DNA of 43,601 nucleotides from Bacteroidia bacterium. Lineage in GTDB: Bacteria; Bacteroidota; Bacteroidia; JADZBD01. The notes under the pieces were generated by a model. The model was not told the origin of the DNA, made no database searches, and saw nothing but the letters and a program-made list of their open reading frames with translations. The translations under genes and the position numbers were made by a program. The first letter of the stretch is position 1. Every line of letters begins with the position of its first letter. The DNA lies in contig JAGVMA010000066.1 in assembly GCA_020054095.1 (NCBI GenBank), positions 1 to 43,601 on the forward strand, given 5' to 3'. Shown in pieces: positions 9,056-17,338 of the stretch.

Positions 9056-10330
9056 TTACGTTTTTTGCTTTTTCTTTTTTGCTGCCGGAAATAAAATATT
9101 ATTAAGAATCAGTCGGTAGCCGGGAGAATTAGGGTGCAATGCCAAATCGGTAGGCGGGTCTTCCACACGGTGCTGATAATCCTCAGGATCGTGGCCGCCA
9201 TAAAAAGTCCAGGTGCCTTTGCCGTAATCGCCATGTATATAACGGGCTTCGTTATATGCTTTGTATTCGCCCATCACCAATACATCGGGTTTTATGTATT
9301 TTTTATGGAAACCAATTGTTTGTCCCCAAAAACCTTTTATGCGTTGCTCGTGATTTTGGCAAAGCATGGTGGGTATAGGATCCCATTTTGCAGAAAAATC
9401 AAACAGTGTGAAGTAATCATCTTTTTCTTGTATTCCCCATTGACTTTGCCTTTGCTGGTAAGTATCAATGGTAGAAAATTCATATTCGTAAGCATTAGTA
9501 CTTAACTGGTAATTATAAAACGCAAATCCTTTTGAGTAATCTATTTTTTTGTTCATGTTAGGATCTGCTCCATCGCCATCAAACATACTTTCACATATAT
9601 CAAAGCCTTCGCAGCTTAATGCGATGTCATACGAATCGGTGGCAGAGCACATAGCAAACATAAATCCGCCTCCGGCTACAAAATCGCGCACTTTTTTGGC
9701 AACTGCTAATTTTAATTCCGATACTTTATTAAAACCAAGTGCTTGCGCGCGTGCTTCTTCGTCTTTCACCTGGTTTTGATACCAGCCCGCGTTTTTATAC
9801 TGCGACCAAAATCGGCCATATTGCCCCGTAAAATCTTCGTGATGCAAATGCAGCCAATCGTATTTTAAAAGTGCATCAGCCATCAGTTCTTCATCATAAA
9901 CTACTTCATAAGGTATTTCGGCAAATTTTAAAACAAGTGTAACGGCATCGTCCCACGGTTGTTTAGATTTTGGTGAATACACCGCAACTTTGGGTGGTTT
10001 TTCTAACTTCACGGCATCCATGTTTGCTTCCGGGTCGGCTATTTCCGATAAAATAGCGCTCGATTTTGCATCGGCAATTAACTGATACGATACACCTCTT
10101 ATCAAACATTCGTTTTCAAATTTTTTATCGTACTTAAACATAAAACTGCCGCCTTGGTAATTCAGCAGCCATTGCACATCCATTTCAAATGTTAAAATCC
10201 AATAAGCAATGCCATACGCTTTCAGGTGATTTTTTTGCGATGCATCCATCGGAATTAAAATATAATTAGCGCGTGTAATCACCGCAAATAACATCATCAC
10301 AACAATAATTTTTAATTTTCTGCTAAGCAT
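9056..10330 (-). CDS. Exported conserved Bacteroidota protein, often labelled asparagine synthetase B-like
   Basis: 424 aa with an N-terminal signal peptide or anchor (about 1-21) followed by ANYILIPMD and HLKAYGIAYW. As I recall, that opening marks a Bacteroidota family commonly annotated as asparagine synthetase B. I see no AsnB ATP-pyrophosphatase or N-terminal Cys amidotransferase motifs, so that label looks wrong. The middle contains a glycine-rich turn and FAMCSATDSYD (about residues 220-230), which resembles the nucleophile elbow of class I glutamine-amidotransferase-like folds. The tail is Lys-rich. Function unknown. It is divergent from the patatin-like gene across 171 bp. Confidence 0.82.
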   Translation of the reverse strand: MLSRKLKIIVVMMLFAVITRANYILIPMDASQKNHLKAYGIAYWILTFEMDVQWLLNYQGGSFMFKYDKKFENECLIRGVSYQLIADAKSSAILSEIADPEANMDAVKLEKPPKVAVYSPKSKQPWDDAVTLVLKFAEIPYEVVYDEELMADALLKYDWLHLHHEDFTGQYGRFWSQYKNAGWYQNQVKDEEARAQALGFNKVSELKLAVAKKVRDFVAGGGFMFAMCSATDSYDIALSCEGFDICESMFDGDGADPNMNKKIDYSKGFAFYNYQLSTNAYEYEFSTIDTYQQRQSQWGIQEKDDYFTLFDFSAKWDPIPTMLCQNHEQRIKGFWGQTIGFHKKYIKPDVLVMGEYKAYNEARYIHGDYGKGTWTFYGGHDPEDYQHRVEDPPTDLALHPNSPGYRLILNNILFPAAKKKKQKT

Positions 10331-10501
10331 AATATAAAGGTAAAAAAATAGTTTGCTAATTGGTTTACCGTTTAAATAATTGTTATGGTTATTTTTTTAG
10401 TGTGGCAATTCGCTCATTTAATATATAAAATAGAGCAACTCATCCTGTAAGTAAAACTTTTTGCGGTAATTTGCGTTAAATAAGCAAATAGACGAAAAAC
10501 A

Positions 10502-12763
10502 ATGTTTAACAAGTTAATGCAAATAGTGTGGGTGAGGAGAGTAGTCTTTTTTTTTCCTGTGCAATTGTTTTTAGTACAATTAAAAAAGAATCATACGCAT
10601 TTAATTTTTTGGTTAATACTTTTAGGAATCATAACTCAAAACATTGCAGCAAAATACGGTGCACCTTTCCTCTTTTTAGAACCCGAATACTTGAACGAAG
10701 TAAGCCCACTATCGTATTTTATTATGGGATTTGCTTCCGGTGGTTTTATAATGGCCTATAACATTACAAGTTATGTGATGAATGGTTTTCGGTTTCCGTT
10801 TTTGGCAACGGTGGTTAACCCGTTCGGGAAATTTTGTGTAAACAATGCAGCTATACCTCTATTGTTTGTAATTGTTTACTGCTGTAATTGCTACTCGTTT
10901 TTAATGGCCGAAAAAATATTCACCACTGCTCAAATTTTAATTATGCTGCTTGGTTTTATTGGCGGCTTGTTATTGTTTGTTATGCTTTCGGTATTTTATT
11001 TTCAGCGCACAAATAAAGATATATACAAGCTGCACGGCAAAAGCACCCAAGAAGCAATTGCTAAGCCGCGCAAATCAAAACGATTGGTGTGGCGTAATCC
11101 GCTTCTTATAAAAGAATCGCGTGATTGGTACGTGGAAACATATGTGGGCAGTTATTTGAAATTTAAAATGGTGCGTCCCGTTAATCATTACAAGCGCGAG
11201 ATGATACGCAGTGTGTTTAAGCAAAACCACCGCAACGCTGCTAAATTTGGTTTAACTGCATTAGTTAGTTTGGTTTTACTTGGGTTGTTTCAAGAGTATG
11301 ATTTGTTTATGATTCCGGCCGGTGCAAGTGTATTGCTGTTGTTCACCATGTTTTTAATGTTATCGAGTTTTCTTTACGGTTATTTTAGAGGGTGGGCGAG
11401 TGTGGTTTTAATTTTACTTTTTCTTACACTTAACTACTTTTTTAAAACCGATTTTACAGGCACACGCAACAAAGCGTATGGCCTAAATTATAATTGCCAG
11501 CCGGCAGAATATTCTTACAACACATTAAGCAGATTTGCCACCGATGAAGAAAAGCACAATGCCGACACGGCACATCAAATTTCTATTCTCCAAAAATGGA
11601 AATATGTAAACTTGGGCTACTCTTTACAATCATCCACAAGACCTAAACTCGTTTTTGTAAATACAAGCGGTGGTGGTTTGCGCTCATCGCTATGGACTTT
11701 TTATGTGTTGCAATATGCCGATAGTTTATCGCATGGCGATTTGTTAAAACACATTCACTTAATCACTGGCTCATCGGGCGGAATGATTGGCGCTGCTTAT
11801 TTGCGCGAATTATATTGGCAAAAACAGAAAGAAGGTGCTTTAAATATTTACAGCGATAGTTATATCCACAATATTTCAAAAGATATTTTAAACCCGGTGG
11901 CATTTAGCATTGCCACTAACGAATTGTTTTTGGGCATTCCGAAATTTACTGATGGCAATTACACGTATCCTAAAGACCGTGCATATTCCTATGAAAAGCA
12001 GTTGAACGAAAACACATCGTTCTTACTAGATAAACGCCTTGCCGACTACATAGCGCCCGAACAAAATGCAAAAATTCCGATGATGATATTTGCGCCAAGC
12101 ATTGCCAACGATGGCAGACAGTTGCTTATTTCATCACAACCGGTTTCGTTTTTAACACGCAATATTATTAACTGTAATTTAGAAATTCCGCTTACACCTG
12201 CTGTGGAGTTTACACGCCTGTTTGATGCGCAAGATGCAATGAATACGAAATTTACAAGCGTGTTGCGCATGAATGCAACATTTCCTTACATATCGCCTAT
12301 TGTTAGGCTGCCAAGTAATCCGGTTATTGAAGTAATGGATGCAGGTATGATTGATAATTACGGGCTTTTTACAACCGTTAAATATATAGAAGTCTTTAAA
12401 AAGTGGATAGAACAAGAAACAAGCGGCATTATTATTTTACAAATAAGAGACAAGCACAAGCAGCGGCCTATTGAAGAAAATCCTAATCCTACCTTGATAC
12501 AATCATTTACAAAACCGATGAATAGTTTTTACGGAAATATTTTTAGCGTACAAGATTTTAATCAAAACCGAATGTTAGAAATGATTACCGATGTGATAGA
12601 CGTGCCGATAGAGGTGCTAAACTTTGAATTGCAAAACGAAAAATCCGATAATATTTCGCTGAGTTGGCATCTTACCAATCGTGAAAAAGAAAAAGTACTC
12701 AACTCCATACACGATGCCGAAAACAAAAAGAATTTATTGAAGCTGATGGAGCTTTTGAGGTGA
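10502..12763 (+). CDS. Membrane-anchored patatin-like phospholipase
   Basis: 753 aa. The N-terminal ~330 residues hold several hydrophobic spans (near 30-50, 70-95, 110-135, 140-165, then 245-320) with a basic loop between. The C-terminal part is patatin-like: the oxyanion loop SGGGLR (Ser389-Arg394), the nucleophile elbow GSSGG with Ser425, and the second dyad residue Asp613 in DAGMIDNYG. That Ser/Asp dyad predicts lipid acyl hydrolase activity, with the active domain tethered to the inner membrane. Homology below the patatin level is not clear to me. It stands alone between a divergent neighbour and the gene-poor scar. Confidence 0.85.
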   Translation: MFNKLMQIVWVRRVVFFFPVQLFLVQLKKNHTHLIFWLILLGIITQNIAAKYGAPFLFLEPEYLNEVSPLSYFIMGFASGGFIMAYNITSYVMNGFRFPFLATVVNPFGKFCVNNAAIPLLFVIVYCCNCYSFLMAEKIFTTAQILIMLLGFIGGLLLFVMLSVFYFQRTNKDIYKLHGKSTQEAIAKPRKSKRLVWRNPLLIKESRDWYVETYVGSYLKFKMVRPVNHYKREMIRSVFKQNHRNAAKFGLTALVSLVLLGLFQEYDLFMIPAGASVLLLFTMFLMLSSFLYGYFRGWASVVLILLFLTLNYFFKTDFTGTRNKAYGLNYNCQPAEYSYNTLSRFATDEEKHNADTAHQISILQKWKYVNLGYSLQSSTRPKLVFVNTSGGGLRSSLWTFYVLQYADSLSHGDLLKHIHLITGSSGGMIGAAYLRELYWQKQKEGALNIYSDSYIHNISKDILNPVAFSIATNELFLGIPKFTDGNYTYPKDRAYSYEKQLNENTSFLLDKRLADYIAPEQNAKIPMMIFAPSIANDGRQLLISSQPVSFLTRNIINCNLEIPLTPAVEFTRLFDAQDAMNTKFTSVLRMNATFPYISPIVRLPSNPVIEVMDAGMIDNYGLFTTVKYIEVFKKWIEQETSGIIILQIRDKHKQRPIEENPNPTLIQSFTKPMNSFYGNIFSVQDFNQNRMLEMITDVIDVPIEVLNFELQNEKSDNISLSWHLTNREKEKVLNSIHDAENKKNLLKLMELLR

Positions 12764-12784
12764 GTCAATAATAAAAGTTCCATT

Positions 12785-12831
12785 GTCATTCTGAACCTGC
12801 CGCGCCAAAGGCGTGGCGAAGTGAAAAATCT
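12785..12831 (+). repeat. REP-like palindromic element, unit 1
   Basis: Starts with GTCATT, ends with AATCT, and contains a stem of GCCGCGCC and GGCGTGGC (12799-12817; one G-T pair) around AAA. It resembles interspersed palindromes seen between genes in Bacteroidota genomes. A second copy with the same flanks and a different stem follows at 12903. Confidence 0.6.
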
Positions 12832-12833
12832 GA

Positions 12834-12894
12834 AAAAAGCACGCCTGTCTCAAATAGGCTTTGTCCATTCCACCCTCACAATACCGTGCTTTTT
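12834..12894 (+). terminator. Long-loop inverted repeat followed by T-rich tract
   Basis: Ten-base arms AAAAAGCACG (12834-12843) and CGTGCTTTTT (12885-12894) enclose about 41 bases, themselves with a small GCCT/AGGC helix. A T-rich run follows. It could end transcription of the patatin-like gene, but the large loop is atypical of intrinsic terminators. Confidence 0.35.
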
Positions 12895-12902
12895 ATTTTT
12901 TC

Positions 12903-12935
12903 GTCATGCGTCCCGCTAAAGCGGGAGGGCAATCT
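12903..12935 (+). repeat. REP-like palindromic element, unit 2
   Basis: Shares the GTCAT start and AATCT end of unit 1. The stem is TCCCGCT and AGCGGGA (12911-12926) with loop AA. It is in direct orientation to unit 1. Confidence 0.6.
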
Positions 12936-12984
12936 CCAAAAAAAAGAGCTATTTTTTATAATTACAATTATTTATCTTTAGCTT

Positions 12985-13192
12985 ATGAAAAAAAATAGTA
13001 TTGATAGTCATCTGTTTTGCAGCATGTGCATCTGATGAGGAGCTAACAGAAACTATTAGCGAATCATCTTCCAATACCGATACTATAAAAACTACACTAA
13101 CTGTAACTAACACTGCAAAACAAAACTTTAATGTTTTTATTTCTCCAGTTAAAATATTTTTCAAAAAAGGAAGCAGCTTTTTTTTGCTCTAA
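12985..13192 (+). pseudogene. Frameshifted small lipoprotein remnant
   Basis: ATG at 12985 is followed by eight A residues, and that frame soon stops. Removing one A joins the ATG to a frame that reads Met-Lys-Lys-Ile-Val-Leu-Ile-Val-Ile-Cys-Phe-Ala-Ala-Cys-Ala, a good lipoprotein signal, then a Ser/Thr/Glu-rich stretch to a stop at 13192. I read this as a decayed or slippage-affected gene of about 68 codons. A sequencing error in the A-run, or use of a downstream ATG at 13001, cannot be excluded. The family is not recognised. Confidence 0.45.
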
Positions 13193-13873
13193 AAAATAAA
13201 CCTGTGCTCTTTTACTTTCATTCCCATATCATAAAGCAATTTATCGTGTTCGCATATTCCAAGTGAGTTAAAATGTTGTTTCATCCTAAAGTATTAACAC
13301 ACGTTTCCGCTTTCTAATCTTACTGCAAAAAAAAATGGCATAAACCACCCAATTACATAGCAAGCACCAGGAATTATTTTTCCTATCAGGAATTATTTAT
13401 TGTAAACCTAAACTCAAACCACTTAGAAACCGGAATTGAATATTGATTCATAATTCACAGCACCTCTTTTCTGTGATACCACTCATCGTCCTCAATTTGC
13501 ATTATCGCCCCTTTTTCATCCTTACTTTTTACTGATGGGCATGGCCTTGATATGCAAAGCAGCAGCTTTTTCAGCAGAATATGCCATTTGTAAAAGCGTA
13601 CTAATTTTTTGCGCTTTAGCTACATGAGCTAAACTAATAAAATTCACTTTATAAACTTTAAAGTAATAGTAATATGTGTTTTATTTGCTATACATAAACA
13701 TATCCCAAAACCAATCGGTAATAATTTGCCAAACAGTCCTTTTTTTGCCTCCTTGTCCGAACCAATTCATTTGGCACTTCTTGAATAGTCTCTTTATTTT
13801 TCTCAATATGATTATCCACAAGTAAGGTTCATTCCTTTTGATTGGTTTCTGTTTATTACATTTAAAATGAGGT
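13193..13873. other. Gene-poor stretch with short minus-strand frames
   Basis: No convincing gene. The minus strand has several short open runs: 13189-13284 (31 codons from ATG), 13681-13770 (29 codons from ATG, Trp-rich; the frame stays open upstream to about 13860), and past its stop another protein-like run in the same frame to about 13530. These look like pieces of one or more decayed genes, since stops and frame changes interrupt otherwise protein-like sequence. I saw no transposase or integrase motif, and no tRNA. Confidence 0.4.
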
Positions 13874-14785
13874 CTACTTCTTCTTCGTTAGTTCCTTAAA
13901 CACATCTTCTAGTTTTATTTCTTCGCGTTGCAGGGTTAGCACTGCAAGTGCGTTAGCCACGGCAAATTGAAATATATCGGAGCGTAAATCTTTATCGGTT
14001 GTGCAAGTGAGTTGCCAGGTATTATTGCCAATTTCTTTTGTTTCTATAACTCCGCTAATATTCATTAGCGCCTGGTGAGTTGTTTGCTTGTCAAACTCCA
14101 CAGTTATTAATTGGCGCTCACCACCTGCGGTTTGCATATTGGCGGTAGAATCATCTGCAACTATTTTGCCGCGGTTAATTATTATCACACGGCCACACAT
14201 GGCTTCCACTTCTTGCATAATGTGTGTAGATAGCATCACCGTTTTTTCTTTTCCTATGTTTATAATCAGTTGCCTTATTTCTGCCAACTGATTGGGGTCG
14301 AGCCCCGATGTAGGTTCATCTAAAATTAAAACTTGCGGGTTATGAATCATTGCTTGTGCCAAGCCCACACGCTGTCTGTATCCTTTTGAAAGCGCCCCTA
14401 TTTTTTTGTTTTGCTCCAAGCCAAGTCCTGTAATTTCTATCATTTCGTTTACACGATGTTGTAAATTACCTACTTTATGTATGCCGCCAATAAATTCTAA
14501 ATATTCTTTTACATACATATCTAAGTAAAGCGGATTATGCTCCGGCAGATAGCCCACATTTTTTCGCACATCTATGCTTTGTTCCGTTACATCGTGGCCA
14601 CACACATAAGCGCTGCCTTGTGTTTGCGGAATAAAGCAGGTTAAAATTTTCATGGTAGTAGATTTGCCCGCACCGTTAGGGCCTAAAAATCCAACTACTT
14701 CGCCTGTTTTAATTTCAAACGAAACATCATCAAGTGCTTTTTGTTTGCCGTAAATTTTTGTGAGATTTTCTGCTTTAATAGACAT
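13874..14785 (-). CDS. gldA: Gliding-motility ABC transporter ATPase GldA
   Basis: 303 aa ABC ATPase. The Walker A GPNGAGKST is at residues 35-43, the signature is LSKGYRQR, Walker B and the D-loop read LILDEPTSGLD, and the H-loop reads STHIMQEVEAM. The phrase GLDPNQLAEIR followed by IGKEKTVMLSTHI is what I expect of GldA, which partners GldF/GldG in gliding Bacteroidota. A regulatory-like C-terminal extension (about 230-303) ends with LEDVFKELTKKK. The permease genes are not in this window. An ordinary ABC-2 exporter ATPase is the alternative. Confidence 0.85.
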   Translation of the reverse strand: MSIKAENLTKIYGKQKALDDVSFEIKTGEVVGFLGPNGAGKSTTMKILTCFIPQTQGSAYVCGHDVTEQSIDVRKNVGYLPEHNPLYLDMYVKEYLEFIGGIHKVGNLQHRVNEMIEITGLGLEQNKKIGALSKGYRQRVGLAQAMIHNPQVLILDEPTSGLDPNQLAEIRQLIINIGKEKTVMLSTHIMQEVEAMCGRVIIINRGKIVADDSTANMQTAGGERQLITVEFDKQTTHQALMNISGVIETKEIGNNTWQLTCTTDKDLRSDIFQFAVANALAVLTLQREEIKLEDVFKELTKKK

Positions 14786-14847
14786 GGCACTAATTTACAA
14801 ATGAAAATAATATCAGCATCGCTTTTATGATTTTTTAACTTTACAAA

Positions 14848-15795
14848 ATGAAAGGAACGGTAATTAAATCTACAGGCAGTTGGTACGAAGTTTTGGTGGA
14901 CGATAAAACCACATTGCTTTGCCGAATGAAAGGAATTTTCAGAATAAAAGGATTGAAAGCAACCAACCCAATTGCAGTAGGCGATAGGGTTTCGATAACA
15001 TTTGTTGAAGATGAGGATACTAAAGAAAAACACGATGGCGTGATAACCGAAGTGCTTGAGCGGAAAAATTACCTTATCAGGAAATCGAAAAATTTATCAA
15101 AGCAAATACACATTATAGCTGCTAATGTGGATTATGCATATTTGCTGGTTACATTAGCTGCTCCTAAAACATCGCTTGGTTTTATTGATAGGTTTTTGGC
15201 TACCTGCGAAGCTTATAGCATTAAAGCAAATTTAATTTTTAATAAAAAAGATATTTATGATGTTGCCGATTTAAAAGAGGTAGAGCGTATTAGGCAATTA
15301 TACAAACGCATCGGCTACGATTCGCATTTTATTTCGGCACACAATAAGCGCGATGTGAGTGATTTAAAAGCCTTGCTGAAAGACAAAGTAAATTTATTCA
15401 CTGGCCATTCGGGTGTTGGAAAATCTACGCTTATAAACACATTGCAGCCCGAACTTGAACTTAAAACTGCCGAAATATCAGGCACGCATTTAAAAGGAAT
15501 GCATACCACCACATTTGCCGAAATGCACCCACTTAAATTTGGCGGATTTATTATTGATACGCCCGGCATTAAAGAATTAAGTATTGTAGAAATGGAGAAG
15601 CACGAAATATCGCATTATTATCCCGAAATTTTTAAACTAAGCAGCAAATGTAAATACGGTTCGTGTCTGCATATTAATGAACCAGAATGTGCCGTAATAC
15701 AAGCTGTAGAAAATGGTGTAATTGCCGAATCGAGGTACGCAAGTTACTTGAGCATTATCAGTGGCGAAGAAACTGTAAAAGAGTACAACGACTGA
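14848..15795 (+). CDS. rsgA: Ribosome small-subunit GTPase RsgA
   Basis: A circularly permuted GTPase that checks late 30S maturation. The motifs come in permuted order: an N-terminal OB-fold (about 1-75), G4 NKKD (132-135), G1 GHSGVGKST (186-194), then G3 DTPG (about 234). The C-terminal zinc knuckle is complete: Cys268, Cys273, His275, Cys281. Length 315 aa is normal. It is divergent from gldA over 62 bp, and its TGA shares a base with the dtd ATG. Confidence 0.97.
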   Translation: MKGTVIKSTGSWYEVLVDDKTTLLCRMKGIFRIKGLKATNPIAVGDRVSITFVEDEDTKEKHDGVITEVLERKNYLIRKSKNLSKQIHIIAANVDYAYLLVTLAAPKTSLGFIDRFLATCEAYSIKANLIFNKKDIYDVADLKEVERIRQLYKRIGYDSHFISAHNKRDVSDLKALLKDKVNLFTGHSGVGKSTLINTLQPELELKTAEISGTHLKGMHTTTFAEMHPLKFGGFIIDTPGIKELSIVEMEKHEISHYYPEIFKLSSKCKYGSCLHINEPECAVIQAVENGVIAESRYASYLSIISGEETVKEYND

Positions 15796-16247
15796 TGAGA
15801 GCAGTTTTGCAACGAGTAAAAAATGCATCAGTAACTATTGATGGCAAAATACATTCTTCAATCGGTACAGGTTTACTTGTTTTAATCGGAATTGAGGAAG
15901 CAGATACAACAGATGATGTTTTATGGCTTTCGCAAAAAATAGTGAACATGCGTGTTTTTTCTGATGCGGAAGGAAAAATGAATTTAAGTGTGAAAGATAT
16001 TGGTGCTGAAATTATGCTCGTATCACAGTTTACATTGTTTGCATCCACCCAAAAAGGCAATCGGCCATCTTTTTTTCGCTCAGCTAAACCGGAAATTGCC
16101 ATACCAGTTTACCAACTGGCAATAAAACAAATTGAAACAGATTTGGGTTCAAAAATACAAACAGGTGTTTTTGGCACTGATATGAAAATTAGTTTGCTTA
16201 ACGATGGTCCCGTAACAATAATTATTGACTCGAAAAACAAGGAGTAG
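15795..16247 (+). CDS. dtd: D-aminoacyl-tRNA deacylase Dtd
   Basis: 150 aa. Hydrolyses D-amino acids (and Gly from tRNA-Ala) from mischarged tRNA. It begins MRAVLQRVKNASV as the family does, with the active-site SQFTLFA motif (about 78-84) and a late NDGPVTI cross-subunit motif. The frame is open upstream into rsgA, but the ATG at 15795 is chosen because it gives the canonical start and overlaps the rsgA stop (TGATG), which implies coupling of the two translation-quality genes. Confidence 0.96.
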   Translation: MRAVLQRVKNASVTIDGKIHSSIGTGLLVLIGIEEADTTDDVLWLSQKIVNMRVFSDAEGKMNLSVKDIGAEIMLVSQFTLFASTQKGNRPSFFRSAKPEIAIPVYQLAIKQIETDLGSKIQTGVFGTDMKISLLNDGPVTIIIDSKNKE

Positions 16248-16260
16248 CGTGGCTACCTTT
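16239..16260. terminator. Short hairpin between convergent genes
   Basis: GTAGC and GCTAC with loop GTG (16244-16256), extended by AAGG/CTTT across a bulge. It covers the dtd stop and reaches the end of the convergent lipoprotein gene, so it could act in both directions. The T-runs are short. Confidence 0.35.
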
Positions 16261-17029
16261 CATCCTTTGCACATTCAGGTTTTTGCGATAATGTAAGCTC
16301 GGTTCCATCTCTGCCAAAAAAAAATGTATCGCCACCGCAAATGTTTATTTTTTTACTGAGCGTGGTTACATTTTGTTTGCTCAGTCGCTTAAAGTAATCT
16401 ATATAAACATCAAACGTGCCTTTGTTAAGTTTTACGGCATAATACTTTCCGGCTTGCACAGTATCAGTAACAAAAATAAATGAGGAGCTAAAACTGACAT
16501 TGGCAAAATGAGTCATGTCGGTAAACTGCTCGTCAAAGTTTAGGTAAACGGTGGTGGTTAGTTTGTTTATTTCTTCGGTAGTAATTTTTGTGATTGCATT
16601 CACACAGTTATTAAATCGTTGGAGGTCTTCATCAGCAACAAAACTTCCACCAGCATCGCTAATGATAATTGTAGTGTCGCGGTAACGCACGGTAATAGTG
16701 TTGCCGCCACGGTCGTACACCTTTTTCTGCGTTGTTTTTATTGTAGGGAAATTGTTGTCAAGAAATACATCAATCAACGCTTTCATTTTTTTCTCATCAA
16801 CATTAAATTCAAAATTATCTTCGCCTAAATTGTTTTTATAACTGATATGGCTTTTGCTACCTACTATTAATGCGTTAATGAAGTTGCCTGTCATCCCTTC
16901 GCTATTGCTTAGTTGTATAATCACATCTTCCCCGAAAACATATTTTGTGGCTTTCTCTTTGGTGCATTTAAAATTGTAAAAAAGCAATGCCGAAAATAGT
17001 GCAACGGAATAACGTGTTATGTTTTTCAT
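16253..17029 (-). CDS. Hypothetical exported protein, 258 aa
   Basis: Not recognised. The N-terminus has a basic start and a hydrophobic stretch ending NFKC (Cys near residue 22), so it may be a lipoprotein, though the lipobox is poor (Asn-Phe-Lys before Cys). The body is mixed alpha/beta with several Thr-rich strands. A CGGDTFFFGRDGTELTL phrase near the C-terminus is the most distinctive part. It is the last gene of a minus-strand run, 12 bp after the ABM-domain gene. Confidence 0.75.
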   Translation of the reverse strand: MKNITRYSVALFSALLFYNFKCTKEKATKYVFGEDVIIQLSNSEGMTGNFINALIVGSKSHISYKNNLGEDNFEFNVDEKKMKALIDVFLDNNFPTIKTTQKKVYDRGGNTITVRYRDTTIIISDAGGSFVADEDLQRFNNCVNAITKITTEEINKLTTTVYLNFDEQFTDMTHFANVSFSSSFIFVTDTVQAGKYYAVKLNKGTFDVYIDYFKRLSKQNVTTLSKKINICGGDTFFFGRDGTELTLSQKPECAKDER

Positions 17030-17041
17030 TTATAGTATATG

Positions 17042-17338
17042 TTAATTTAAGCGGTGAATAAGTGATGTGCTCCATGCCTCGGCTTTTTCGGCAAAGAGAA
17101 TGTTGGTTTTTGCCCACACTTTATTAAATAACTCCGATTCTCGGTAAGTCAATAAATCATTTTCGGTGTTCCAATAACTGTAAGTGAAAAAAATGGCAGG
17201 GTTGTTTACATCTTGCAATAAATCTAAATGAGTGCAGCCCTTAAAATTGCGAATTGCATTTTTGTTTTCATCAAATATTTTTTTGAAATCATCAATGCGA
17301 TCGGGCATAAAAGTCATTTTTACAATGCGTGTAATCAT
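17042..17338 (-). CDS. ABM-domain (antibiotic biosynthesis monooxygenase-like) protein
   Basis: 98 aa, a single ferredoxin-like ABM domain. It begins ITRIVKMTFMPDRIDDFKKIF, continues with a GCTHLDLLQD strand and FTYSYWNTENDLLTYRES, as in small dimeric YgiN/ABM proteins. These can be quinol monooxygenases, haem-degrading enzymes or have no known activity; the substrate cannot be told. Its ATG overlaps the stop of the SAM hydrolase gene by four bases, so the two are coupled. Confidence 0.8.
   Translation of the reverse strand: MITRIVKMTFMPDRIDDFKKIFDENKNAIRNFKGCTHLDLLQDVNNPAIFFTYSYWNTENDLLTYRESELFNKVWAKTNILFAEKAEAWSTSLIHRLN

Noticed and set aside
13163-13183. A/T stem AAAAAAG...CTTTTTT as a terminator
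   Set aside because: The stem is almost all A-T within a low-complexity tract and there is no intact gene ahead of it.
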